NCBI GenBank assembly: GCA_950295325.1
Contig: OX485806.1
Location: 4,154,001 to 4,218,000, forward strand
Direction of reading: 5' to 3'
Length of the DNA: 64,000 bases
Source: Polytrichum commune
Lineage: Eukaryota; Streptophyta; Polytrichopsida; Polytrichales; Polytrichaceae
Shown: positions 25,001 through 37,421 of the stretch, piece by piece
Layout of the letters: every line of letters starts with the position of its first letter
Position numbering within the stretch: the stretch's first letter is position 1
Made by a program: the position numbers and the translations under genes
The notes under the pieces: generated by a model
Seen by the model: only the letters and a program-made list of their open reading frames with translations
Databases searched by the model: none
Told to the model about the DNA's origin: nothing

Positions 25001-28000
25001 CCCACCGAAACCGTGGTTGTGTGTAAACGCTCCTTGAGACGCAACACACTTGTTAATCATGTTTCAATTTGAACATTTGGTTAAAAGCAAGAAACCACTC
25101 AACAAAGACAGTGGATACAATCCAGAGAATCATCACCTTTGAACCAATTCCTTTGCTCACAGAAACTGGCGTTGAGGTTGGAAGGGCGCGTGTTTGGGTT
25201 AAAGGACCATGTTTAGGGTCTGCTGGATCAATTCCCAGTTGGTGAAGCTTCAAAGCAGCTTCAAAAAGGTAGTGGTAGCATTCTGCCTTCACACCTAACA
25301 AAAGCTGTTAGTGAACTATACAACAGAGATACATTTGTCATTTTCAGTTTATATTTCTACAAAATCTACTCAACAGAGATCCTTATAGATCTAACAAAAT
25401 CCTTGGACTCGTTTAGATTCTCACAGGGTAGAAAAGACAATAGGTGTTGCTTCATGAATTTTATCAAATAGCTCATTTGGCAAAGACTGATTATTATTAA
25501 TCTCATGTTTCCCTTGGGCAATTATATGACTTCAGGAAAAGGACAGCTTCTACAAGTCAAGGTCTGCACAGTCACGCGCCAAATTGCCAACATACACTAC
25601 ACCACAATACTACACACACCTACCAGATATCTGAGTCAATCATTCCAAATGATAGTGACTTGAATGAGGGCTTGTACCTGAGTCTTGGCACTGATCCAAG
25701 AGTCGCCCCAAATGTATATTCCGTGATTTCTGACAAGAACTGCAGTCGCCTTGGGGTATGCTTCCATCTAACACAAGAGAACATGGTTCAGAACAAGTTC
25801 TATTTGATATTCCATATAGCACTTTCAAATGGCCTAAGGAATTGAATAGAGTGTAGGAACTTACAGCTTCTGCTAGAGCATCAGTGAGTTCATACTCACG
25901 TGCTGAATTTTCAATGATGGGAACAACAAGCTCGTCATAGTACCCATGACCCGTAATTCCCTTAATCATCTCCATGTGAGTTATCTGCAACCAAAATAAC
26001 CAATATAAAGACACTGATAAATTGCACTCCCTTCAAAACTAAAGTTATAGGTCTACAATGATATGTGTCCAAGCATGGTAAAGTGGACCAAAAAGTGCTC
26101 CGGTATACTAAAACCATCATTTTTTTGGTCAAAGGCCTAAAACATTTTTTTGGTAGTAGCAAAGCTTTATTTAAATTGGAATATTTTTTATGATAACCTT
26201 TATTGTTGTGTAAAATACTCAAATGTAGAATACCAAGTTGAGATCTTCAATACTTAGCATCAAAAGTGATGCTCAAAAGCAAATGGTTGAGTCTGGTTTC
26301 GGATGTAGATTTCATGACCTTAATTATTTCAAAGTTGGAATTTTTATTTTTTATTTCTTGAATTCATTATCTACTTGAGGGCATCACCACAAAACTTTGT
26401 AGAAAACTATCAATTTAATGTAATTTTAGCATATTTTAAACAAATTTTAGACAATCACTTATTCAATATCACCTACTTACACACCACTTGCACCATCTTC
26501 TAAAATATGTAGACTTTCTTGGAATTTTTTTTGTCATCATAAATTGCTTGGCTTTGTAGATCAATATGTTTTTAAAATGTCCATGATTTTTTTCTTCACA
26601 AAATTCAAAGTTATTACATAAAATTGAATCACTTTCACTTAACACTAGGCATGGATCAGGAGCTATCCACTTTACCGTGCTTGCACTCATATAATAGATG
26701 TGATTGGATGTACAATGTAGAAATACATATTGCATCAATGAAGTGAATATGGCTATGAACTCTCTGGTTCATCAAAGAATATGAATGATGACAATTGTAC
26801 CCGAAATTCTTTTGCTGTTGGATCTATCATGGTTGCAAGGCAAGACTCCAATCCATGGCTGTGGATGACAGCTCCAGCATTCCGCATTTGATATGCCTGT
26901 GCACACACAACACAAGCACCACTGACCCATCACATTATAGTTGCTCCAACTTCCCAAAAGTCCTCTTACTCATGTCAGATTGATCTTTGAGAACCAGATG
27001 CAGTTTGGCAGGAAGATGTGCAAGTGGCATGTGCACCATTAGCCTACCAATGGAATAACCAATTTGCTAAATGGTGTGACGTGCAAAGCTTCCATATGAA
27101 TGGGGTTAAGCCACAATACCTAGGAGTGGTCCGATGTGAACATGATTGAGAGACTCTCATTTTGAAATAGAAACTGGAGGCACCAAGAAGCGGCGCGGGG
27201 GGGAGATATAAAAGCAAGAGGAGGGGGGCAAGAGGTCATTCTGGTATGCCTTTGTGATGTTGCTCTGAAGCCTCCTCTCCATAGCTCATGGTTTGGTGGT
27301 TCGCGCCACATAAACTCCTCTAGGGTAGATGAGCCTTATTTGGTTACTTGTTGTTTGCTACCTTGCACTACTTGGATTTGCAAGGTTGAAATCTATGTGC
27401 ACCCGCAACTATATACAAAGAAGCCATGGACAATCCCAGAAAGTTTTGGAGCTAATTTCGAATTGTTATGAATTTTCAGAGTCCACTGACAGTGAGCCAT
27501 AAGAAGTCCACACAGGTCCAACCATATTTGTTGATCATTTAGCCTAGAATGATTAACAAATTTTGAGCACATAGCCCGATCTCATTACAAAACACATGTC
27601 TTTATGGTGTTCATACTTAGAACTGCACCTAATCACCCACCACTCAAATATAGGTGCCGATTAAGATAAGTAACCAAATTAGGCACACTAACCTTAGACT
27701 TGCAAAATGTATACATGCATGTATGGGTAGGGTGCAAACCTTGAGGAAAAGAGGGCAGCATTCGGAACATTTAGGGGGCTTGTGTGGCGCTCCCTTGGCT
27801 GGGGGGGAGGACAACACAGTGCCATCGGCCGCAAGCACATACATGTCGGCCGGTAGCATCCGTTCTTTCTGCACCCCTGCACCATTGCCATATCTGTTCA
27901 ATTCTCCAATGTAACATCCTATTGAACTCGATTACTCGGTGCGGCATAATATGCCTCCAAGTTTTATGAAGCACGCTATTAGAAACAATGGATGACCAAA

Positions 28001-29492
28001 TTCAAAGGTTTGTATTTAGAGAAAACTTAAGAGATTAGACAAAAGCTTCACTTCATCTTGGGCCAGTATTACTCCAAAATCCCTACTTGTTGCCTTTAGG
28101 GCTCTCAAACTCATCATTTTTGCCAAGCTCAACATCAATTCTGTGAGGTTCAAAGGTTACAGGAGATAGGACAAAGCAAAGCTTCATCCCTCCAGAGTGG
28201 GATGCTCTCAGCAAGCCCAAAGCACACCAATCCTTAAAAGATAACTTCCAATCTTTTAAGATTGGACACTAATAATCCATATGACTGCTAATTCGGAAAC
28301 TAATAATGCCAAGGTTCACTTGGCTTATGCGGCATTGCTGAAACTAGGTTCTCCCTTTCCCCTGTTCCAACGGTCCATAATTCGGAATTTTCTATCAGCA
28401 GTATGTTTAGACGAGAATTTCCCTCTTGCCAGGTGCAGATAACAATAATAAGAGATGCAACGTGGAGCCCAAACCTAATGCGGAAGTAGAAGCTCGGAAA
28501 CTAAACCCTGGGCATAAACCTTGGAAGATGAAGCAAATTCATCTTCTACCTAAAAGACCAGACATAAGTCAATGCAAGGATAGTTGAGCGGAAAAGCTAA
28601 GGGCAAAAGCTTGTTGGGTGCCAGGTAAGAGGGATCTGTGTACACTAAAAATGCGAATGTACACTTGGCTTACGCGGCATTGCTGAAACTAGATTCTCTC
28701 TGTGCCCTCATTTGATGGTCCACAATTTCAAATTTTCTTCATCCCAAATATGGCATCCTTAATCGAAATTTTCTGTCTTGCCAGGTGCAAATAACATTAA
28801 GAGATACAATTGTGGACTCCAAAATTCTAATGTAGAAGCTTAAAATCCTAATGTGGAAGCTCAAAATCCTAATGTTGAAGCAAAACCCTGTGCATAGACC
28901 TTGAAGCAAGAATCAAATTCATCTTCTACGTAAAAGACCAGACATAATCCAATGCAAGGATTGTTGAGCAGAAGAAGCTTCGAAAAAAATTCTTGTTGGT
29001 TGCCAGCATTTGTGTACCAGAAAGGCGCCATGACGTCTCAGACAATAAATTTTCTCTTGCCATGTGCAGATACTGATTAGGATGTACAATGTGGAGCCCA
29101 ACATCCTAATCCAGAAGTAGAACCTCGGAAACAAAACCCTGTGCATAAGCCTTGGAGCAGCAAGAAGCAAATTCATCTTCTAAATAAAAATACCAGACAT
29201 AAGCCAATGCAAGAAAAGGATTGTTGAGCAGAAAAGATATGGTAAAAGAGGAAAATTATCATTTGTGTGTACCAGAAGGCGCCATGACTATGAGCTGCTC
29301 CTGCACATGGACATTAGGATCCAACACCTTCAAAGTGATGCTACCTCCAGTGCCTGAAACCCATCCTTGGTTGTAGAAATGCTTGCAAAGATCGGCTGCT
29401 AATTCCTTGGCCTCCGCCACCTTCTCACCCACAGCACCATCCAACAACCCAACTCCCATCGCCTCCGACGTCTTCACTCCTAACCCACCCAT
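22084..29492 (-). CDS. DEP1: Bifunctional methylthioribulose-1-phosphate dehydratase / enolase-phosphatase, 11 exons
   Basis: Methionine-salvage enzyme. The N-terminal MtnB-type aldolase-like domain dehydrates methylthioribulose-1-phosphate; the C-terminal HAD-type MtnC domain enolises and dephosphorylates the product. Exons (window coordinates, transcribed right to left): 29492-29273, 27876-27740, 26896-26801, 25984-25865, 25767-25678, 25286-25137, 24429-24274, 23885-23736, 23580-23369, 23166-23048, 22175-22084. All introns have GT/AG ends and the phases agree, giving 513 residues, close to the plant family length of about 507. MtnB landmarks are [10 protein letters not shown], the zinc-site histidines in AVIHSHG and VRNHG, and [12 protein letters not shown] landmarks are LDIEGTT (nucleophile Asp), YIYSSGS, the Lys of DRKITSLK and [10 protein letters not shown] chose the ATG at 29492; an in-frame ATG at 29684 would add a basic, Ser/Arg-rich 64-residue leader, and another at 29459 would shorten the protein. 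No lesion was seen. Plant DEP1 is generally taken as cytosolic. Confidence 0.95.
24565..25033. mobile_element. Possible Harbinger-like MITE in DEP1 intron 6
   Basis: Inverted ends GGCGCGATTACACACAAC (left) and, in complement, GGAGCGTTTACACACAAC (right) enclose 469 bp lying wholly inside the intron between exons 6 and 7. The flanking trinucleotides do not form a clean TAA duplication, so the superfamily is tentative. Confidence 0.5.
28537..29273. repeat. Repeats in DEP1 intron 1 that copy the exon 1 end
   Basis: The phrase ATTCATCTTCTA followed by ACCAGACATAA occurs at about 28537, 28917 and 29171. The 28917 copy runs on through GTGTACCAGAAAGGCGCCATGA (plus strand, 29013-29034), a near copy of the real exon 1 end and donor at 29266-29285. 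The intron therefore carries a decoy version of its own 5' splice site. Confidence 0.75.
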
Positions 29493-31276
29493 CACTCTTC
29501 TCTCACACAAATTGCCAATACCTCCTCTCTGCCTATGGCGCACAGAATCGTTGATACCGAAACTGGAGCTCTGATGTTTGGGGCTCTTCCAACACTTCCT
29601 GCTCCGGGTGCTTGCAATTCTAATGCCTGCAATGCAGCTATGGTGGTGGAGTGTGAAATTGGTGAGAGTGATGAGGCTTGGCATTGCCGATGGGTTTATA
29701 ATAAGGGTTATGTACGATGCTTTCTACAGTTGTACTCTTTCTAAATGTGGAGGGAATTTTTGTTGTTAGGTTTTGGTTTTTGGTTACTGTTGGGTTCTGT
29801 TGCAGATCGGTGAATGCATCTGGACAAGAAGAAACAGAGGCATATTCTTATGCAATCACCTCCGAAGCTTGGCTGTTGGAATTCCTTTTCTTCCTTTTTC
29901 TTTTTCTTTATTTTTTTTTCTTTTATCAGTTTTATTACATGTTTTTGCTTTGAAGTTTGGCTCTTCGAGATCATGATCATGAGTGGAGGGATTGTTGGGT
30001 AAAACTTAGGAGTGGAAGTTCACTAAATAAGGTTGAGGCATCTATAACCGATAAAATAAGAGAGTTTGCATATGTGTAGGAGGAGTAATAGTGGGGCATT
30101 ATTATTCTTGCAAAGAGAAACAAATGCTAAGGAGAATGCAACATAATTATAATAATAATATCATTGTTAAAAAACATGCATATGGACATTGCTACAAATT
30201 TGATGTTGGAAAGTTAGGGTAGCACATAGTCGATCTATAGGTTATCCCATAACTGCTCATCTAAATTATAATGCTTGGCTATGACAGTCGTCAAAACTCT
30301 TATGGGGGTAATCAATCACAAGCCGCCATCACATGAACCTTAACTCCATTCACCTAAGAAATATAGATCTCACCCATGTCAGCATTACATGACCCTAATG
30401 AGCGGTTAAATTGACCCAGGCAACTATGGATGCCTCGACCTTAGTCCTATTAGTGTGGGCCATAGTGATTCTATAGAACCCACATTAATCTTCAACACAC
30501 ACCAAAACTATAGTTTTAAATTAATGTGCACCCTATTAGTTGTTAAGTTTCAGGGAATTGAGGTGGTTGAGTGTTTTGTTTATGTTATTTTTCTTTGACC
30601 AAATTATGAAGGTGTTGGTCGCATGATGATTTAATGAGAGACCCAAGGTCTTGGACTCATGTTGTTTATCGCCCTGAGTAGACAAGTTAAGTGGCCCGCA
30701 TTAATAATTTTCACATTGATTTTCACCCACACTAATAAGATTATTTAGTGTACCCCTCATCTGTCTATGATAAGTAGAAGGAAAACATGTGATGTGCGTG
30801 TTTGACTTACAACATAACTTACCCCAAGAAGTCATTTGTAGTCTTTGAAGCTATTTTTAATGTCAAATCAAGTAAACAAAGTGATGTCTAGAATAGTTAG
30901 GATGTTTTTATTGGATGAATGAGACGTACACTTGTATGCAACCATCCCCCAATGTTGTATTTGGTTTCTAACTGGCACATTTGCAATTTGTGGACTTGGA
31001 TGAAATCGGATGAAAGACGGATCCTTACTTTCACTAGGGTTGAATTTTAGTTTATCCTCCAAAATATCAAAACATTGTTGGAAATCGTAGTTAGGAACAA
31101 TCAAATTGTTTCTACCTATTTACAAAGTATGTAGAAACATTGCTACACAATTATTTTCTATCCAAGCTTTTATGTATACTATATCACGATGGGCATAAAG
31201 TGAGTTTGAATCGAAGTTGGTTGGCAGATTCGGCTCTTTTAATGATAGTCTTCAACAAACTCAACAAACCTAGCTA
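29493..31276. other. Upstream region of DEP1 and intergenic DNA
   Basis: The first few hundred bases are the presumed promoter and 5' untranslated region of DEP1, including a T/C-rich tract near 29880-29930. No motif can be called as a defined promoter element by eye. Beyond that I see no gene or transposon ends. Confidence 0.4.
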
Positions 31277-31647
31277 CACTAAATATGATATTTAGTGTCA
31301 TATGATATTTTATGTCACTACGATCACTTTTCATATGACACTTCTTATGAATAAATGAACAAATATTGTCATGGATGATGGATGAGTTCATCCATTGGCC
31401 AAAACCCTACCTTCTCGTGTCACCATCTTGTGATGAAATATTGTCATAAATGATTGAAATTTGGATGGAAAGCCACTTGGTAAGTGACAGTAATTGCAAC
31501 AGTGTAAACCTATATTCCCCCAAACATTTACAAGGAATGACAAGTAATGTTGGGTTAACATTTAGTGTTGGTGACACTATACCGCAATTCACAATTAGTG
31601 TTGAGCATGACAATTTGAATTGGTGACACTAAATACCATATTTAGTG
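31277..31647 (-). mobile_element. Palindromic-ended MITE, copy 3
   Basis: A 371-bp copy with both ends preserved (ACTAAATATGATATTTAGT on the left, the complement of ACTAAATATGGTATTTAGTG on the right) and TA on both sides (31275-31276, 31648-31649). It lies inverted relative to copies 1, 2 and 4. Confidence 0.85.
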
Positions 31648-34070
31648 TAGTTTTGCATGACATAAGGGGAAAAAGGAAGAAACAAAGAAAACAAAAGAAA
31701 CAAAATGCAAAGTTACATGAAGGGCTAAATAATCATGGTCATCTATGGTCATATTTCTATAATTCTTGACGTTGTGATTTGGCTGAAATTGAATAATTCT
31801 CAAGTGCCATGGTATAACATAGAAGTTCATATGCCATAGTCACATTGAAGATTTTGTAGTATACGGTATTTTGTAGTTAAAATAAAATACAATAAAGGCT
31901 AAGGTGTGATTTTGTGCCCCAATGATATATAAATACAAGACAACTATTAAATATTTTGGAATTTTGGAATAAGTGAAATTTTATTCACCATATAAAATAT
32001 GTAGTTGAGAGAGTAAGCTTGAGAAGTGCATGAGAATTATTTTGTTAAGGTTGTGAAAGAGGCTTGTGGGAGTCAATTTTTTTCCCTAAGCTTGTGGGTG
32101 AGTTAGCTAGAGCAAGTAAGGTGTGACTAAACTTTTAAGGAACTATTTCAAGAAACCTTTGACATTTGCCCTCATGAAGCAAGAATTTCTTGAACATGCA
32201 AAATAAACAAAGATGGACACTAATGAAACCACATTTTGTTGTGAGGCTATGGGAAAAAACCCAACTAGGTTTGAATTGCAGCAAATCAAAGGGTCAAACC
32301 AACATTGGATCTTAGCAAGGTTGATCTTCTCTTGTTCTTTCAACATTGGCAAGATTGACTTTTTTTGTCTGCTTCAATCAAGTCTAGTTGACCTTTTTTC
32401 AATAGCCTTATCTGAGTGTTGTTGAGCCTTTCATTAGTATCTATCCTCAAACTTCTTTTGGTTTGCATGATCAATAAATTCTTGCTTCATGTGGGCAATG
32501 ATAAAGTTTGTTTGAACATTTAGCCAACTCTTATTTGCTCTAGCCAACTCATTCACAAGCTCAAGAAAATTGATTCTATAATGGATTCTTTGGTCAATGT
32601 GTCATTTTTGCTTGCCTTTTGTTGCATGCTCACTAAAGGTAGATATTCACAAAGTTGGAATCCATGGAACACTTTGAGATTGTAAAGGGTTACCTTCTCT
32701 TATTAAAGCACAAGGATCGTTGTGGAGGTTACTTTGTTATATCAACCACTTGCTTGATGATCTCGATGCCAAGAATTTTCTCCCCCTCCTCCGTTGTTGT
32801 TTTGTTTTTTATGTTTTGATTGAGCACATCCTCGTACCCCTCATTAACCTCTTTATCATGTTCTCCTTCAACATTGGGCCATAGTTCTTGACTTACATGC
32901 CACAATAGAAGAAAATTCTATCAACCCCCAATTGTTCCTATGGACCTTACTTGGACCTAATCATGCACAAAAAACATCTATTTGATTTACAAACTTTATT
33001 TTCATAAAATTTCGTTTTAAAAGACACATATCTGTGTGAGAGAGAGATTCATGAGGAAGTTAGCATACCCTATCCAAAATTAACCCATTCATCAAGTACA
33101 TTGTTAAAAACAAGATGAACAACTTAATTTGATTGAAGATCGGGTTCAAATAAACAACTTGGATGCTTGGATACAATTACATATTTCTTATATTGATCTC
33201 AAAAATCAATCATTTTGCTTATGGATATTGTTTGCAAAGTGACTTGTTATAGTAATTTAGGGGAAAATCAATATACCAAAAATTTGAAGTAGCTAAATAA
33301 GATTGACGAGGTTGCTTGAGTGTATCACCGTCTCCTATCCAATGTAATGAAGCTAATCTACAAGTTCAATTCTTGTTCTTCTTTTTACTTATGAGAATTA
33401 CTTACCTATAACATTGCAAGGCATGTATCTTACATCAATTAATATTGCAATTAAACCTTCCAACATCTTCCCTAGACAATGATGGGGGCAAACTACTTGT
33501 TTTAAAACCAATGATATTAGTAGGGTCATGGTATTGGATCTTTGAAAATTAAATTCATAACCAATGGCATGGCAATAATAAATTTGAAAAATTGATAATG
33601 GGATGTGCAAACTAAATGATCTACATCCATAGAAGTAGATTCTAAAATTCGTAGATTCACTTCCATGATTGTTGGTTTCTAAAAAGTGAGGGTAAAGTAG
33701 ATCTTAAAAAAAATTCTTCAAAATTTGTGGCACACTAACATACAATATGATATTGCCAAATACTTTAAACTATAAACATAAACCATAACAAATTTTGAAA
33801 CAAAGTAGGTTTAAGCTAAAATCTAGTACCCCATTTAGGATATGCTTCATTCGTATCATATCCATAATACTAATGAGGCAAAAAGTTTGTATTATGTTTG
33901 GTTCAAACCCATTGGAGGGTTACATGGTCTCAAGATGACATTTTATATAGAATTAAGCCTACTTCCCCTACTATATATGAAATTTGTATCATGGTGAAAG
34001 GGCATACCACTTTTCTTGTTCACTTTACCATGCTTTGGCCCAATACTATATATGCTCTATGATACATGTA
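31648..34070. other. No gene recognised
   Basis: AT-rich sequence with stops in all frames and only short open frames. I see no transposon termini. Confidence 0.45.
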
Positions 34071-34328
34071 CTCCCTCCGTCCCAAAATGATTGTCCGTGT
34101 TTCTAACTTTGGCGAGATTAAGGCATGTTGGCCATTGACCAAGCAGTTGTAAGTATTACTCTTAAAATAAAATAAATCAACTACTCGAAAATGCCCCTGG
34201 AAGTTGCGGTGTCAAAAGACTTCTTGATATAGAAAGTTTGATGTGAAAATATTTGACTTTGAGCCTCAAATTTCTAGCCGGGCAAATAAACCGGACAATC
34301 ATTTTGGGACCCAAAAAAATTTAGGAAG
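34071..34328. mobile_element. Stowaway MITE
   Basis: A 258-bp element starting CTCCCTCCGTCCCAAAATGA, the classic Stowaway end, and finishing with CGGACAATCATTTTGGGA followed by a short insertion and AGGAAG. TA dinucleotides flank it (34069-34070 and 34329-34330), as expected of Tc1/mariner-type targets. No coding capacity. Confidence 0.92.
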
Positions 34329-34871
34329 TATTAAAGAAAATTTTTAATAAATAAATAAGTATCATGAACATAACGTGTATAGTTTCAAAATTATTACAAG
34401 AAACTCAAAATTTAATTACTTAGGGGCGGTTTACACTATGGACCATGAAGTTGGACCAGGGCTCTGCAAGGCAGCTGATTGGCTCTTGAAGTTGTCCCGG
34501 GACAACTTCGGTTTACATTAAGGAGAAAATGGCAGCGGGACCATGGAGGTTGAGGTCCCCAAAATATAATTTTTATAGCCGAATAAATGCACTGACATGG
34601 TCCAACGGGTTTTGGGGTGAGAGAGGCAAGAGAGGTGGTCCGGTAGGAAAAGGCAAGGGCCCATGTCAGAGAAATGCCATTTCAAGAATGTTTTAATGAA
34701 TCTACCTTTCATGTGCCTTAATTATATTATAGCCCATGAGACATACCAGCACTACCTTGCCCTATCCCTTAAACCGGCTTACACGTGTTTCATCAAACAA
34801 CGCGGGACATCTAGAACTCAAGAATTCAAGTGCAGATTTGTTTTTTTGGTCTACCAGCTGCAATGTTTGGA

Positions 34872-34949
34872 ATTTTGGGGCGTGTAATATACCGTTGGAA
34901 AGGTCTTGAAAATACCTTTCCAACGGTATATTACACACCCCAAAATTTT
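34872..34949. repeat. Near-perfect 33-bp hairpin
   Basis: Left arm contains GTAATATACCGTTGGAAAGG; the right arm is its complement, separated by a loop of about 9 bases (34905-34913). It sits inside the Harbinger-like element. Confidence 0.9.
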
Positions 34950-35063
34950 TAAAACTACAGTTGCAAAACATAAAACAAAAATACCTAGTCGTTTAGTGAT
35001 TGTAGATCAGGGTGGTCAAAAGAAGCGCAATGGGAAATCTTCTAACATTAATTTTCAAAAAAT

Positions 35064-35139
35064 TGAAATTTAGTGTTGAGCAAGGTTGGGTGGTAACAAC
35101 ATTAGATATAATCAAACACTAAATATCCTATTTAGTGTA
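35064..35139 (-). mobile_element. Fragment of the palindromic-ended MITE
   Basis: Contains TAGTGTTGAGCAAG and an end AACACTAAATATCCTATTTA with TAGTGTA, but most of the element between them is deleted. Confidence 0.6.
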
Positions 35140-35869
35140 GTAACAACACAAGGTATATGTCACATGTAAATTACATTGAACATGTACAAATTAAATCGCT
35201 CATTTTTTTTGTAAAAATTGTTGTGAGAAGATTTGCAAGCCACATCTTCGACACATTTAACAAGAAGTGAAGACAGTTGAAGCCCAAGAGATGACAAGAG
35301 AATGATCAGTCTTTAAGGCGAAAAGAAGAAAAAACTAAGTGACAAGATAAGTGAAGGCATGTGTAGGCAAGTGAAGGCAAATTGAAGTCAACAAAATGGT
35401 CAAACTTCATTTTTTCCCAAAACTGCCTTTTTGGGTTTATATTAAAAAAATCAGCACATCCACTTCTTGCCGCATGGTCATTCTTCATGGTCCACATTCG
35501 GTTTACACCTAGTGAAGGGCCTATGAACCATGAAAACTAATATTTTAGTAACTCGGACCATGGAAGTCGTCCCATGAAGTCGTCCCACGTAAAATAGGCC
35601 TCTTACGTGGGACGACTTCATGGTCCATAGTGTAAACCGCCCCTTATAGAGGGGGACAATCCATAATTTTACCACTATGCCCTTCATTATGTCAATTTGT
35701 GTTTGGCCAACAACAAAATAGCTAACCCTTCTCCTAAACCCTCAAATTCCTCCAAAGTTGCACCACAATATTTGGTATGGGAAATTCCTCTCAAATTCAA
35801 AAATAAACTGAAAGGATTTCACAAGGTTCTTGGCTCCCACATACCCATCTACTAGGGGTTTACACCGGG

Positions 35870-35960
35870 TATTGAACTACACTGATTATTGTATTAAGTG
35901 TCATACGGTAATTTACATCACTGTGGTAACTTGTTTAATGAAACTTCCTATAAATAAGTT
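35870..35960 (-). mobile_element. Fragment of the palindromic-ended MITE
   Basis: Phrases TTAAGTGTCATACGG and ACTGTGGTAACTTGTTTAA resemble the left part of copy 6 (45767-46157). It is cut off directly next to copy 4. Confidence 0.45.
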
Positions 35961-35965
35961 TACTA

Positions 35966-36338
35966 CACTAAACATGATATTTAGTGTCACCAATTCTAAT
36001 TGTCTTGCTCAATACTAATTGTAAATTGCGGTGTAGTGTCACCAACACTAAATGTTAACCCAACATTATTTGTCATTCCTTGTATTTTTTTGGGGGAATT
36101 ATAGATTTACAGTGTTGCAATCACTCTCACTTATCAAGTAAATTTCCATCCAGATTTGAATCATCCATGGCAATATTTCATCACAAGTTGCTAACAAGAG
36201 AAGGCATGGTTTTGGCCAATGGATGAACTCATCCATCATCCATGACAATTTGTTTTTCACATTTATAAAAAAGTGTCATCCGAAAAGTTACCAGAGTGAC
36301 ATAAAAATACCATATGGCATTAAATATCATATTTAGTG
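35966..36338 (+). mobile_element. Palindromic-ended MITE, copy 4
   Basis: A 373-bp copy between TA dinucleotides, left end CACTAAACATGATATTTAGT, right end TAAATATCATATTTAGTG. Together with copy 3 it defines the full-length family. Confidence 0.85.
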
Positions 36339-36344
36339 TAGTAT

Positions 36345-36640
36345 TGTCATGGATGATTGAAACTTGGATGAAATCCATGTCAATCATTGAAAAAAAAGTC
36401 GGCATATCCTGAATCTTAACATTTCAATAATGAAATGTCGTCATCGATGATTGTGATTTGGTTGAGAAATCTCTTTGTAAGTGACAGTAATTGGAACACT
36501 GTAAATCTATAATGCCCAAATTATCTTACAAGGAATAACAAATAATGTTAGGTTTCCATTTAGTGTGGGTGACACAACACGGGCGGTTTACAATAAGTAT
36601 TGAGCAAGACAAAGAGAATCAGTGACACTTTGGTGTAAAT
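36345..36640 (-). mobile_element. Palindromic-ended MITE, copy 5, partial
   Basis: Adjacent to copy 4 in opposite orientation. It retains GGATGATTGAAACTTGGATG, AAGTGACAGTAATTG and ATTGAGCAAGACAA, and lacks a clean left end. The right end is degraded to GTGACACTTTGGTGTA. Confidence 0.6.
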
Positions 36641-37421
36641 GCTCTTTACACCGAACCAGGTGAATCCTCAACAAGTGTGAGGACTCAACAATCATACACC
36701 CACAATTCCCACATACAATCTAACATAGCCACCATGCAACCACTTATCACCATATTGTGTGAAGCAGATAGCAGCTCGAGCAAATGCAACCTACTTGATG
36801 CAAAAGTTATGATTCAAAATACCCAAGTTTTGATGAAATTGGGAGGCTTTACAGCAAAAAGCAGCACATTTGGTATACATGATCTCTGAACCCACCAAGT
36901 CAACTGTAACTGCGTGGTTGCTCACAAGAATGGCCTTTCAGAAGAAACTTATATAATCGACTTACTGGAAGTTTATGCGCCAGCGCCGAGATATATAGAG
37001 AAGAGAGCCATAGAGGTGTGAAGGGAATAACATGTGTTTGAACTTTGAAGGTCAAGTGGTGCACTGGAATCTGTGCCACAAAGAGGAAAATTTATTGAGT
37101 CTGGCAGGGAGGCATGAAGTTGAATCCTTATGCTCAACGTAGGCCTACCTGATGTTTTTGCAAAACTCGAATCCTAAGCATGTTGAGACTTAATTCCGGA
37201 ACCTCCAAGATCACTTTACAATGTAAGCCTGGCAACTGTTGATGACAAGAGTGTCCTCAGGTGTATATGCAGTCTGTAAACTTCAAGAGAATGTTCGATT
37301 TGCCAATCGTCGATCCTTTGATGTGTCTTGATGACTTTGATCATCACTTGAATAGCTCTTTTTGTTACGATTTAAGTCCAGTGTTCCGTCAGTAAGTGAG
37401 GTTTCCCCTTTCACAACCTAA

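Larger units (their letters stand above)
34423..35643. mobile_element. Harbinger/Tourist-like MITE, family A, with nested insertions
   Basis: Ends GGGGCGGTTTACACTATGG and its complement enclose 1,221 bp, flanked by TTA at 34420-34422 and 35644-35646. The termini match the element at 1974-2485. The interior is longer and contains a hairpin (34872-34949), a fragment of the palindromic-ended MITE (35064-35139) and a hairpin near the right end built on CATGAAGTCGTCCCACGTAA. A second GGTTTACA phrase near 34510 and its complement near 35495 suggest nesting of more than one insertion. Confidence 0.8.

Noticed and set aside
29741-29980. Overlapping frames on both strands upstream of DEP1
   Set aside because: They are produced by a T/C-rich tract; the Lys-rich and Phe-rich products are low complexity.
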